From contig VBKX01000064.1 in the NCBI GenBank assembly GCA_005879435.1, forward strand, positions 10,516-19,329: a stretch of DNA of 8,814 nt. Reading direction: 5' to 3'. This document shows, piece by piece, positions 1 through 6,492 of this stretch (its first letter is position 1; each line of letters starts with the position of its first letter). The translations under genes were made by a program, and so were the position numbers. Under the pieces are notes generated by a model. The model made no database searches and was not told where the DNA came from. It saw nothing but the letters and a program-made list of their open reading frames with translations. This DNA comes from Deltaproteobacteria bacterium. Its GTDB lineage: Bacteria > Desulfobacterota > Binatia > UBA9968.

Positions 1-204
1 AGTTTTGCGGCGCAATGGGTTACCATTCGTTGAAGCAGCACCCGCGCTGTCAAACGAATTATAATCTAAACTTGTGGTTCGATTTAAAAAATTTGTATTT
101 GTGACAAATGGACCATTCTGCGAAAACCTATGCGCAACAAAAACTGCGACCGATCGTCCCAACGCCGATGCGTATGGTTTTGGGGATTTGAGGAAACAGG
201 CCGC

Positions 205-1134
205 TTACTTTCCGCCAGTTTTCTTATCGATTTCCGCGACAAAGCGCATATCCAGGAAGTCATCCGGCTTGGCGCCTTTTACCGCGGGTTCCTTTTCTGC
301 GATCTCCGCAAGCACTGCCTCCATGCCTTTACGGCTCACATAGGGCGGATACTCTAAATAATCGCGAAATTGGCTATAGGTATCTTCCTGGATTTCCGGC
401 TCCTTCACCTTGAGTTGATTCTGGATCATCCTGAGGGCGGCGGCTTTGTTGGTCTTGAATATTTGCACCCCCTCGGCGTAGGCGCGCACCACGCGCCGAA
501 CGATATCCTCGTTGGCCTTTATATAGGTCCGGCTGGTTCCGACTGCGACGGACACAAATTCCGGGCCTTCCTTGGCTATGTTCATCAACTCGACAAAACC
601 GGCCTTTTTCGCGCGGGCGTTGGTCGGCGGTGACATAACGCCAGCATCGATTTGGCCCGCCGCCAATGCCGTGAAGATGTTTGGCCCGGCCGAACCGAGC
701 GCGTAGAACGCCGAAGTGTGGGTCGACGAGCCGATTCGGGTAATGCCGATTTTTTTGCCTTTCAGATCAGCGATCCTTTTGATTTCCGGCTTTGCCATGA
801 GCGAAAAGACCTGCCGATTGGTCGCACCAGCGACGAGGGCTAGATTTGCTCCCTTGAGATTTGCCTGGGCCGCGTTCGAGCCGTCCATGAATGAAAAAGC
901 GATTTCACCGGCGAGGATAGCCTGGATACCGCGCGAGCTCGACGGTATGTGCAGCAGCTCAACGTCTAAACCGTATTTCTTAAAGAGCTTCTCCTGCTGC
1001 GCCATGAACATGCCACTCTGCGCGCCGGTAACCGCAGTCCAATTGATCCGTACGGGGTTTTGCGCCAATGCAATGCTCGACGACAAAAAAACCGACAATA
1101 CCGCTGCTCCGATCTGCCAAAATCGATGTTTCAT
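205..1134 (-). CDS. NMT1/THI5-like ABC transporter substrate-binding protein (SsuA/TauA type)
   Basis: Exported solute-binding protein of the NMT1/THI5-like family, expected to capture a small organic ligand in the periplasm for an ABC importer; the ligand cannot be read from sequence. Residues 1-24 form a signal peptide (basic MKHR, hydrophobic core, then ALA before Q25). The mature part has the family layout: an aromatic/Gly-rich start (NWTAVTGAQSG, 31-41), EKLFKKYGLDVEL (48-60), a lobe-hinge segment around DLKGKKIGI (123-131) and QIDAGVMSPP (161-170). An AAGGAG Shine-Dalgarno lies just upstream of the ATG and supports the start. At 309 residues it is shorter than the roughly 325-335 I expect. 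The loss seems to fall near residues 146-150, where SAFYAL runs straight into GSAGPNIFTAL, skipping the usual '...GLDPEKDV...' helix-strand. It is divergent from the next gene, and no permease or ATPase gene is visible here. Confidence 0.85.
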   Translation of the reverse strand: MKHRFWQIGAAVLSVFLSSSIALAQNPVRINWTAVTGAQSGMFMAQQEKLFKKYGLDVELLHIPSSSRGIQAILAGEIAFSFMDGSNAAQANLKGANLALVAGATNRQVFSLMAKPEIKRIADLKGKKIGITRIGSSTHTSAFYALGSAGPNIFTALAAGQIDAGVMSPPTNARAKKAGFVELMNIAKEGPEFVSVAVGTSRTYIKANEDIVRRVVRAYAEGVQIFKTNKAAALRMIQNQLKVKEPEIQEDTYSQFRDYLEYPPYVSRKGMEAVLAEIAEKEPAVKGAKPDDFLDMRFVAEIDKKTGGK

Positions 1135-1266
1135 TACTTCTCCTTATACTTAGGTGAACTTGGTCACTGCCGACTAAGGCCTCGACAAGGGTACCAATCC
1201 ATTATGCTAATGCAACCAATTGGTTTGACGTTGGAAGCGTGGTAATTAGCGCCGACGAGTTCAAAA
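1135..1266. promoter_or_regulatory. Divergent intergenic region with a 12-bp palindrome
   Basis: The 132-base gap between two divergently transcribed genes must hold promoters for both. It contains a perfect 12-bp palindrome AACCAATTGGTT at 1214-1225, a candidate operator for a dimeric regulator. No clear sigma-70 -35/-10 pair was found in either direction, so only the palindrome is seen and its role is inferred. Confidence 0.3.
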
Positions 1267-2220
1267 TTGCATCTGACATTGGCAACCGGGGACTACGAGA
1301 GCATCCGGGCTTTAAAAGAAGGCACGGTGAAGGCCGACGGGATCGAACTCACGGTCCTGACGGACATGACTTCCGATATCCGTCACTGGCGCATGCTTCG
1401 CAGCCGTGAATTTGACGTCGCCGAGCTGTCCATGTCGAATTACTTGATGGCGAAGTACACCGGATTACCCTTTGTCGCAATACCGGTTTTCCTGCATCGT
1501 CGCTTTCGCCACGGATTCGTTTACGTCAATACCGGCAAGGGCATCACTAAACCGGCGGATTTAATCGGCAAAAAGGTTGGCCTGCGCAATTTTCAAGCAA
1601 CTGCAAATTTGTGGATACGTGGTATTCTGGAACATGAATACGGCGTGCCACACCGGAGCGTCGATTGGTTCAAGCAGGATGAGGAAGAAGTCGAATGGAC
1701 GCCTCCAGCGAATTTGAGAATTCAACGGGTTGCGCCAGGAAAGAGTGTCGAAAAGATGCTCGTGGAGGGCGAGCTCGATGCTCTGATTCATCCGGAGGTA
1801 ATTCAGGCGATCCTCGATAGAGATGAACGGGTGACTCGTCTGTTTGCAAACTATCACGATTTGGAAATGAGTTATTACAAACGCACCGGCATCTTCCCGA
1901 TCATGCATACCACTGCGATAAAGCAAGAGATTGTTGATAAGCATCCGTGGGTCCCGATCAACCTGATGAAGGCCTTTGAAGAGTCGAAGAAGGCCGCCTA
2001 CAAACGCATGGAGAACCCCCGCATCGTGCCGCTGGCTTGGTTCCGCCACTTTCTCGAAGAGCAAGAGGAGATCCTCGGTCCGGATCCCTGGATCTACGGC
2101 CTTGGCGCAATCAACAAAAAAGCGTTGGAAACTCTTATGCAATATTCCCAAGAACAGGGTCTGTTGGGCCGCAAAATGTCGCTTGAGGAATTGTTTATTA
2201 ACACCGCCGCGCATTCATAA
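1267..2220 (+). CDS. Pht5-like protein (4,5-dihydroxyphthalate decarboxylase / periplasmic-binding-fold family)
   Basis: The sequence resembles 4,5-dihydroxyphthalate decarboxylase (Pht5), a family with the type-2 periplasmic-binding fold whose members are often annotated as ABC substrate-binding proteins. Visible family blocks are LATGDYES (5-12), REFDVAELSMSNYLMAKY (47-64), PFVAIPVFLHRRFRHG (68-83), DLIGKKVGLRNFQATANLWIRGIL (98-121), EYGV (124-127) and GIFPIMH (208-214). Length (317) is normal. There is no signal peptide, so the product should be cytoplasmic unless the N-terminus is incomplete. The only available in-frame start is TTG 1267; the frame is closed by TAA at 1243-1245, and the Shine-Dalgarno is poor. 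Most relatives I recall begin M-x-K-L-x-L-T-L-A, and here AAA-TTG encodes exactly that K-L pair, so the start may be mis-sequenced or non-ATG. Substrate and reaction are not assigned; Pht5-type decarboxylation is only one possibility. Confidence 0.8.
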   Translation: MHLTLATGDYESIRALKEGTVKADGIELTVLTDMTSDIRHWRMLRSREFDVAELSMSNYLMAKYTGLPFVAIPVFLHRRFRHGFVYVNTGKGITKPADLIGKKVGLRNFQATANLWIRGILEHEYGVPHRSVDWFKQDEEEVEWTPPANLRIQRVAPGKSVEKMLVEGELDALIHPEVIQAILDRDERVTRLFANYHDLEMSYYKRTGIFPIMHTTAIKQEIVDKHPWVPINLMKAFEESKKAAYKRMENPRIVPLAWFRHFLEEQEEILGPDPWIYGLGAINKKALETLMQYSQEQGLLGRKMSLEELFINTAAHS

Positions 2221-2403
2221 GCGAGCATGATGCTACCATTGCTGGCATGGCCGTTGCTGCCAAAGTTGACGCTAGCTACGCACAACCTCAATTGCCGCCT
2301 GATCGGGCGGTCTGGATACCTCTCCAGAATTGCTTTGCTGTCGAACGATAGCGCTAACGCGGACCTGGTAATGTTGATCTTCCGCTTCTGTTGACGTAGA
2401 TTT

Positions 2404-2435
2404 TTGAGACCTGATAGGTTGGATTAGAGCATAAT
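2404..2435 (+). promoter_or_regulatory. Weak candidate promoter of the small unrecognised gene
   Basis: TTGAGA (2404-2409) and CATAAT (2430-2435) lie upstream of the gene starting at 2464. The 20-base spacer is too long for a standard sigma-70 promoter. An alternative -35, TTGACG at 2391-2396, has only a poor -10 partner (TGATAG, 2412-2417). Position is plausible, strength doubtful. Confidence 0.2.
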
Positions 2436-2452
2436 CTATGCGCGTCTTCAAA

Positions 2453-2459
2453 AAGGAGG
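2453..2459 (+). promoter_or_regulatory. Strong Shine-Dalgarno (AAGGAGG)
   Basis: AAGGAGG ends four bases before ATG 2464. It is the strongest ribosome-binding site in the window and is the main evidence that the short, unrecognised frame beginning at 2464 is a real gene. Confidence 0.75.
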
Positions 2460-2463
2460 TTTC

Positions 2464-2826
2464 ATGTTCGGCAAGGGAGTGTTTCAAGAAGAAGAAAACG
2501 TGCTCCGCAGCATTATTCGAAGCATCGATAAACGAGTCGATTACAGCGCAAAAGAGGGCCAGGGCTCGCGCTTTACGGTTCATGTAAAGCTCCGCGGCCA
2601 CGAGGCCGATGTTGTGCTTGATCTGGAGGACTTGAGAACCGCCAAGCTAGACATGGTTACGCGTCATCAGATTCGCCAAAAGATTAAAGCGCGCTGCGAC
2701 CACCTCGATAAGGCTCGGTATGGTGCTGATATTCTCGGGCTCAAGCCGGCACGATTGTTGAGGGCGGCACCGAAGCTGGAGCCCATGGCCCATCGTGGTG
2801 GTTTTAGCCGAGGTCCCAGGCGCTAA
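2464..2826 (+). CDS. Small conserved-looking protein of unknown function
   Basis: A 120-residue protein that I do not recognise. It begins MFGKGVFQEEENVLRSIIRSIDKRVDY, a charged amphipathic helix. A beta-rich stretch follows (SRFTVHVKLRGHEADVVLDLEDL, 35-57), then a basic helix (AKLDMVTRHQIRQKIKARCDHL, 60-81), a short LGLKPARLLRAAP segment (91-103) and an Arg-rich tail. No signal peptide, membrane segment or metal motif is visible, so a soluble cytoplasmic protein is likely. The helix - beta-hairpin - basic helix outline could suit nucleic-acid or protein binding, but that is speculation. The start is well fixed by AAGGAGG. It lies 66 bases upstream of the lyase gene on the same strand and may be cotranscribed with it. 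Confidence 0.6.
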   Translation: MFGKGVFQEEENVLRSIIRSIDKRVDYSAKEGQGSRFTVHVKLRGHEADVVLDLEDLRTAKLDMVTRHQIRQKIKARCDHLDKARYGADILGLKPARLLRAAPKLEPMAHRGGFSRGPRR

Positions 2827-2892
2827 CCAATTTAAGATCGCAGCCGTGCCATCGGCAGACATCGAACAGGCTTGTTTGAGATGAGATGAAAA

Positions 2893-3756
2893 ATGAGTAA
2901 AGTGCAATTAATACGTCGTGCCCTCGCCGATCATGGCCAGCTGATCATGCCTGGTGTTTACGACGCTTTGAGCGCAAAAGTCGCCGCGAGAGCTGGATTC
3001 GAAGTCATTTTTATCACCGGCTATAGCCTATCGGCGACTTTGTTGGGCGAGCCGGACTTCGGTTTGTTGACCCAGACCGAAGTGGTAAGCGCAGCACAGA
3101 GGATCTGCTCCGTCGTCGACACGCCGGTCATTGTCGATGCCGATACCGGTTATGGCAACGCGATCAACGTCGTTAGAACAGTTCAGGATTTGATCCGGGC
3201 CGGCGCCGGCGGAATGTTTCTTGAGGACCAGGTCTGGCCCAAGCGCTGCGGTCATATGAAGGGAAAACAGGTAATTCCGCTCGATGAACAGCTAAAGAAG
3301 CTGCGCGCCGCTATAGAGGCAAAACGGGGTAGCGACTTCTTCATCGTCGCGCGTACTGACTCGCGCCAAGCCTTAGGTCTCAGTGAAGCAATTACGCGCG
3401 GACTTGCTTTTAAAGAAGCCGGCGCCGACGCAGTCTTTATTGAGGCGCCGGAATCTAAAGAGGAGATGAAAGAGATCGCTAAGCGCGTGCCAGCACCATT
3501 GGTAGCGAACATGCTGGAACGCGGTGTCACGCCATTGATGGGGCCAAAAGAATTAAAGGAGCTTGGTTTTGACTTAGTTGTTTGGCCGTTGGCGCCGCTC
3601 TACTCAGTGGCGAAATCGCTGACTGAAGTTTACACCACTCTACGGCGTGACGGTTCGACGTTGGCGATCTTGGATCGCTTGATGCCATTCGATGAATTCA
3701 ACGGTATCGTCGGGTTGGATGAAAAGTACGCGCTCGATGCCAAATACCGAAGTTAG
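2893..3756 (+). CDS. Isocitrate lyase / PEP mutase superfamily C-C bond lyase (PrpB-like)
   Basis: A Mg-dependent alpha/beta-barrel enzyme of the ICL/PEP-mutase superfamily, which includes methylisocitrate lyase (PrpB), dimethylmalate lyase, oxaloacetate decarboxylase and related C-C or C-P lyases. The 287-residue length fits. Active-site blocks are PGVYDALSAKVA (20-31), GYSLS (43-47), DADTGYGN (82-89, Mg-binding loop), EDQ (111-113), KRCGH (117-121, with Cys119 of the lyase-type catalytic loop), ARTDS (153-157) and IEAPES (183-188). The K-(K/R)-C-G-H loop favours lyase chemistry on 2-hydroxy or methylated dicarboxylates over PEP mutase activity. It does not separate methylisocitrate from dimethylmalate or oxaloacetate-type substrates. 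No prpC or prpD is visible, so a propionate role is unproven. The Shine-Dalgarno is weak (GAGATGAG region), but the start matches the family. It is convergent with dnaN. Confidence 0.9.
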   Translation: MSKVQLIRRALADHGQLIMPGVYDALSAKVAARAGFEVIFITGYSLSATLLGEPDFGLLTQTEVVSAAQRICSVVDTPVIVDADTGYGNAINVVRTVQDLIRAGAGGMFLEDQVWPKRCGHMKGKQVIPLDEQLKKLRAAIEAKRGSDFFIVARTDSRQALGLSEAITRGLAFKEAGADAVFIEAPESKEEMKEIAKRVPAPLVANMLERGVTPLMGPKELKELGFDLVVWPLAPLYSVAKSLTEVYTTLRRDGSTLAILDRLMPFDEFNGIVGLDEKYALDAKYRS

Positions 3757-3800
3757 ACATTTTAAATCGATCAGTCCGTCCCTTGCCTTCCGACCGTGCC

Positions 3801-4819
3801 CTACAATCTCATCGGCATTAGTACGTAGAGATAGCTATCGACACCACCTTTACGAATGATGCTCGGGCTCAATTCGTCCTTGAGTTCAATATTTATTTCA
3901 CCATCGCCGCCGAGAATCCCCAAGACATCCAGTAGATAACGCGCGTTGAAGCCTATGGAGATAGCTTTGCCATTGTATTCTGCCTCGATTTCCTCTACGG
4001 CTTCGCCCAAGTCAGGGTTGTTTGCCGAAATCGAAACTTTGCCATCCGAGAATTCCATGCGAATCCCCTTGTAGCGCTCACTCGACAAAATCGATACGCG
4101 CCGTAATGCTTGGAGAAGCTCGTCATGCTCCAGCTTGGCGATATTCGGATTCCCCTTCGGAATAACCTTAGTATAGTCCGGGAAGTCACCGTCGATTAAC
4201 CTCATGAAAAGCTCGATTTTGTCTTTGATAACCAGCCCCATATTCTCTTTGAATCCCAATGAGACCACGCCATCCGTGCCAGACTCCAGCAACTTCTTGA
4301 GTTCAGCTAATCCTTTTCTCGGCAAGATAACGCCTTTGGACAGGCCGATTGATCCGACTGGCTTTTCTTCAAAAGCCAAACGATGACCGTCGGTGGCCAC
4401 CATTCTAACCTTGCCCCCTTCCGCCTCCTCGACAAAAACTCCGTTCAAGCTATAACGCGTTTCATCCGTCGAAACCGAGAAAATAGTCCGTTCGATCATT
4501 TCATGAATCGTCGATGCCGGCGTCGACGACAGAGACTTGCCGTCGAATTTCGGAAACTGCGGAAATTCCTTCGCGTCCATGCCGACGATCTTAAACACCG
4601 ACTTGCCGCTGCGGATTTCTACCCAATCGTTCTCTAAGCGCTTTAAGTGAACCTGCTCGTTCGGTACTTCCCTTATGATTTCGCGGTGACGCGAATCGAG
4701 CCTTTACTCGCTTCAAATAGGACATTGGCGAGGATGGGCATGGTATTGCGTCGTTCGACGATACTTTGAGTCCAATAAAGCGTTGCGAGAAGGTCGTCCC
4801 GCTTAGCTTTAATTTCCAT
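3801..4819 (-). pseudogene. dnaN: dnaN, DNA polymerase III sliding clamp, interrupted by an internal deletion and frameshift
   Basis: Beta sliding clamp, the ring that tethers DNA polymerase III to DNA. The N-terminal part starts at ATG 4819 behind GGGAGGG and reads MEIKAKRDDLLATLYW...RRNTMPILANVLFEA...IRVTA, then hits TAA at 4675-4673 after 48 codons. The frame continues from about 4682 as EIIREVPNEQ, LENDWVEIRSGKS and so on to the canonical end YLYVLMPMRL at 3801. Against normal clamps, about 29 residues of domain I (the usual TDLEVG...SARKLY block) are absent and the frame has shifted. The 46-residue N-part plus 29 missing plus the 293-residue C-part gives 368, the normal length. A short product from GTG 4598 would lack domain I and could not form a clamp. 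Domains II-III look fully conserved and undecayed, which favours an assembly or sequencing error, or a very recent deletion, over an old pseudogene. Confidence 0.9.
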
Positions 4820-4822
4820 ACA

Positions 4823-4829
4823 CCCTCCC
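4823..4829 (-). promoter_or_regulatory. Shine-Dalgarno of dnaN
   Basis: The minus strand reads GGGAGGG-TGT-ATG, giving a GGAG core five bases from the dnaN start codon at 4819. This fixes the true N-terminus of the clamp gene about 220 bases upstream of the largest uninterrupted reading frame. Confidence 0.7.
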
Positions 4830-4834
4830 ACTCA

Positions 4835-4864
4835 TTTACTGTATATTTCTATATATATAAATTT
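4835..4864. other. AT-rich DNA unwinding element
   Basis: Thirty bases with only three G or C, containing TATATTTCTATATATATAAA (4842-4861). It lies between the DnaA-trio repeats and the dnaN Shine-Dalgarno. Position and composition match the strand-opening element of a bacterial origin; it may also serve as part of the dnaN promoter. Confidence 0.65.
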
Positions 4865-4879
4865 CAGTAGTAATAGTAG
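4865..4879 (+). repeat. DnaA-trio repeats (CAG TAG TAA TAG TAG)
   Basis: Five consecutive trinucleotides read CAG-TAG-TAA-TAG-TAG on the plus strand, that is 3'-GAT/AAT-5' repeats when read from the DnaA box side. DnaA-trios are the element on which DnaA assembles on single-stranded DNA in Bacillus and many other bacteria. They are flanked by the AT-rich element on one side and, after a short GGC spacer, a DnaA-box-like 9-mer on the other, exactly as the known module requires. Confidence 0.65.
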
Positions 4880-4883
4880 TGGC

Positions 4884-4892
4884 TGTGAGTAA
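4884..4892 (-). other. DnaA box (one mismatch) next to the DnaA-trios
   Basis: TGTGAGTAA on the plus strand is TTACTCACA on the minus strand, one mismatch from TTWTNCACA. It is separated from the trio repeats by only four bases, the place where the trio-proximal box is expected. Confidence 0.5.
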
Positions 4893-5003
4893 AGTGGAAA
4901 AGGCTAATTTGATGAGAGAAATTGGGGATGTGGGTTGTGATTTATTCGCTGCAGTTGTTAGTCGTTTCAACTCATTTAGGCCAAGAGTGACACCGCTTCA
5001 CAT

Positions 5004-5012
5004 TCATCCACA
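5004..5012 (+). other. DnaA box-like site (one mismatch)
   Basis: TCATCCACA differs from the consensus TTATCCACA at one position. It lies just beyond the dnaA stop codon, in the same orientation as the consensus box at 5038-5046. Confidence 0.5.
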
Positions 5013-5037
5013 ACGGCCAAGGCATGTTGATCACAGG

Positions 5038-5046
5038 TTATTCACA
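5038..5046 (+). other. DnaA box (consensus)
   Basis: TTATTCACA matches TTWTNCACA perfectly. It overlaps the final bases and stop codon of dnaA (stop at 5044-5042), so the end of the coding region doubles as origin sequence. Confidence 0.7.
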
Positions 5047-6382
5047 GCTTCTTCCGAATGTTTAGATTTCGTTCGAGCTTTTCGATCGTTGTTTGCATGT
5101 GGGGATCTTCTTTGATCTTGCGTTCGATGGTTTTTGATGCGTGAATTACAGTGGAGTGGTCACGGCCGCCGAATTTGTCGCCGATCGCCGGAAAAGATGT
5201 CTCAGTATATTTGCGGCACAGATACATCGCCACTTGGCGCGGCAAGGCGATGTTCTGAGTGCGCCGTTTTGCCTTTAAGTCACCGATTCTAATATTAAAA
5301 TAATCACAGATAGTCTTTTGAATATTTTCCACGGTAACCTCTCGCTGAGCACTCTTCAATGTGTTTCGAAGCACGTCCTTAGCGAGATCGACGGTTATCG
5401 TAGCCTTGGTCAACGAAGCAAAAGCGCCGAGGCGAGTGAGAGACCCTTCCAATTCACGCACATTCGAGTCGATATTGGACGCGAGATAAATTCCCACATC
5501 ATGAGGTAACTTAACGCCTTCGTCTTCAGCTTTCTTTTGCAAGATGGCGACCCGGGTCTCCATGTCGGGGGGTTGAATGTCGGCGATTAATCCCCACTCA
5601 AATCTATTTCTCAAACGATCTTCGATTCCAGGAATCTCTTTAGGAAACTTGTCCGAGGTGATGACGATCTGCTTATGCGATTCATAGAGCGAGTTGAAAG
5701 TGTGAAAGAATTCTTCTTGGGTTCGTTCCTTGCCCGCGATGAACTGGACGTCGTCGAGTATGAGAATGTCCACATTTCTGAATTTCCTTTTGAATTCATC
5801 CATCTTGTCCCTTCTGAGTGAACCGATGAGTTCATTCATGAAGGACTCCGAGCTCAGGTAGGCGATTTTTGCCGCTGGCCGTTGGGTTGCGGCCTGGTGC
5901 CCGATCGCGTTAACGAGATGAGTCTTGCCTAGACCAACGCCGCCGTAGATGAATAGCGGATTATAGTGATCGCCGGGCTGGTTGGCGACCGCGACGCAGG
6001 CCGCATGAGCAAATTGGTTACTTGCACCGACAACAAAGTTTTGAAACGTGTATTTGGGAACGAGATTGTTATTTCGTTGGGGCCTTTCACGCTCCTTGTC
6101 ATCTTTTTTTACCGTTTTCTCGCGGTTTAGTTGACCGTCTGATTTCTCATTGACCTCGAAAACGACTTTCACATTTTGCTTGGCTAGGGAACTCAGGATC
6201 GTTTCCATTTGCACGAGGTAATGCTCGGTCAACCATTCACGAAAAAACTTATTGGGCACCTCGAGAAGGATCTCGTTTTTGTTTCTTGAGACAAAGGAGA
6301 TTGGCTTTATCCAAGTTTCGTAGTTCTGTTTGCCAATCCGCTCTTTTATTTCTGTCGCCGCCGCAGTCCATAACTCGGGCAT
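5042..6382 (-). CDS. dnaA: Chromosomal replication initiator protein DnaA
   Basis: AAA+ initiator that binds DnaA boxes, opens the origin and loads the helicase. From ATG 6382 the protein has 446 residues, normal for the family. Domain I starts LWTAAATEIKERIGKQNYETWIKPISF. A charged, poorly conserved linker (about 78-107) precedes domain III, which begins YTFQNFVVGASNQFAHAA. Domain III carries Walker A GGVGLGKTH (147-155), Walker B ILDDVQF (208-214) and the NVRELEG sensor-2 block (307-313). Domain IV ends with the box-recognition signature GGRDHSTVIHA (405-415), so it should read TTATCCACA-type boxes, as found on both sides of the gene. An in-frame ATG at 6421 would add 13 residues (MFVSTFQLDSGVI), but the family pattern favours 6382; neither start has a clear Shine-Dalgarno. 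dnaN follows downstream across oriC. Confidence 0.97.
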   Translation of the reverse strand: MPELWTAAATEIKERIGKQNYETWIKPISFVSRNKNEILLEVPNKFFREWLTEHYLVQMETILSSLAKQNVKVVFEVNEKSDGQLNREKTVKKDDKERERPQRNNNLVPKYTFQNFVVGASNQFAHAACVAVANQPGDHYNPLFIYGGVGLGKTHLVNAIGHQAATQRPAAKIAYLSSESFMNELIGSLRRDKMDEFKRKFRNVDILILDDVQFIAGKERTQEEFFHTFNSLYESHKQIVITSDKFPKEIPGIEDRLRNRFEWGLIADIQPPDMETRVAILQKKAEDEGVKLPHDVGIYLASNIDSNVRELEGSLTRLGAFASLTKATITVDLAKDVLRNTLKSAQREVTVENIQKTICDYFNIRIGDLKAKRRTQNIALPRQVAMYLCRKYTETSFPAIGDKFGGRDHSTVIHASKTIERKIKEDPHMQTTIEKLERNLNIRKKL

Positions 6383-6430
6383 AATAACACCGCTATCTAA
6401 TTGAAAGGTTGAGACAAACATGAAAAATAG

Positions 6431-6439
6431 TTACACACA
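6431..6439 (+). other. DnaA box-like site (one mismatch)
   Basis: TTACACACA differs from TTWTNCACA at one position. It lies next to the palindromic box pair in the dnaA leader, in the same orientation as the first box of that pair. Confidence 0.4.
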
Positions 6440-6440
6440 A

Positions 6441-6464
6441 AGTTATCCACAGCTGTGGATAACT
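6441..6464. repeat. 24-bp perfect palindrome of two consensus DnaA boxes
   Basis: The half-site AGTTATCCACAG (6441-6452) is followed immediately by its exact reverse complement (6453-6464). It contains TTATCCACA at 6443-6451 and its inverse at 6454-6462, both perfect boxes separated by only two bases. It lies 59 bases upstream of the preferred dnaA start, downstream of the candidate dnaA promoter. DnaA binding here would suit autorepression and an upstream origin sub-region. Confidence 0.8.
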
Positions 6465-6492
6465 GAATGGGCGGCGATTTTCCAAGTTTGAG

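Larger units (their letters stand above)
4835..5046. other. oriC: oriC: predicted chromosomal replication origin (dnaA-dnaN intergenic part)
   Basis: A non-coding region between dnaA and dnaN, the most common bacterial origin position. In the direction of dnaA transcription it shows a consensus DnaA box TTATTCACA (5038-5046, overlapping the dnaA stop), a one-mismatch box TCATCCACA (5004-5012), a one-mismatch inverted box TGTGAGTAA (4884-4892), trinucleotide DnaA-trio repeats (4865-4879) and an AT-rich unwinding element (4835-4864). This is the order described for the B. subtilis basal unwinding system. Function is inferred from layout; the motifs are directly visible. Confidence 0.8.

Noticed and set aside
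60..65. Perfect TATAAT hexamer
   Set aside because: No -35 at an acceptable distance (TTGAAG is 24 bases away) and no gene downstream on that strand.
74..357. Two overlapping plus-strand frames at the left end
   Set aside because: No good ribosome site, no recognisable domain, and they run antisense into the end of the binding-protein gene.
716..1153. Plus-strand open frame of 145 codons opposite the binding-protein gene
   Set aside because: Antisense to a gene with signal peptide, family motifs and a good Shine-Dalgarno.
1206..1250. GCTAAT ... ATTAGC inverted repeat flanking the 12-bp palindrome
   Set aside because: Six-base arms 33 bases apart are expected by chance.
1561..2214. Long minus-strand open frame of 217 codons inside the Pht5-like gene
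   Set aside because: It is antisense to a well-supported gene, lacks a ribosome site and shows no family motif; a shadow frame.
2294..2311. Short hairpin CCGCC-TGATCG-GGCGG after the Pht5-like gene
   Set aside because: Only a five-base-pair stem and no following T-run, so not a convincing intrinsic terminator.
3757..3800. Search for a bidirectional terminator between the convergent lyase and dnaN genes
   Set aside because: No stem-loop with T-tract is visible in these 44 bases.
4673..4690. Programmed frameshift as an explanation for dnaN
   Set aside because: A frameshift alone would not restore the missing block of about 29 conserved residues, and no slippery sequence is present.
4879..5115. 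78-codon plus-strand frame across oriC
   Set aside because: It crosses the origin motifs and the 3' end of dnaA, and has no ribosome site or family features.
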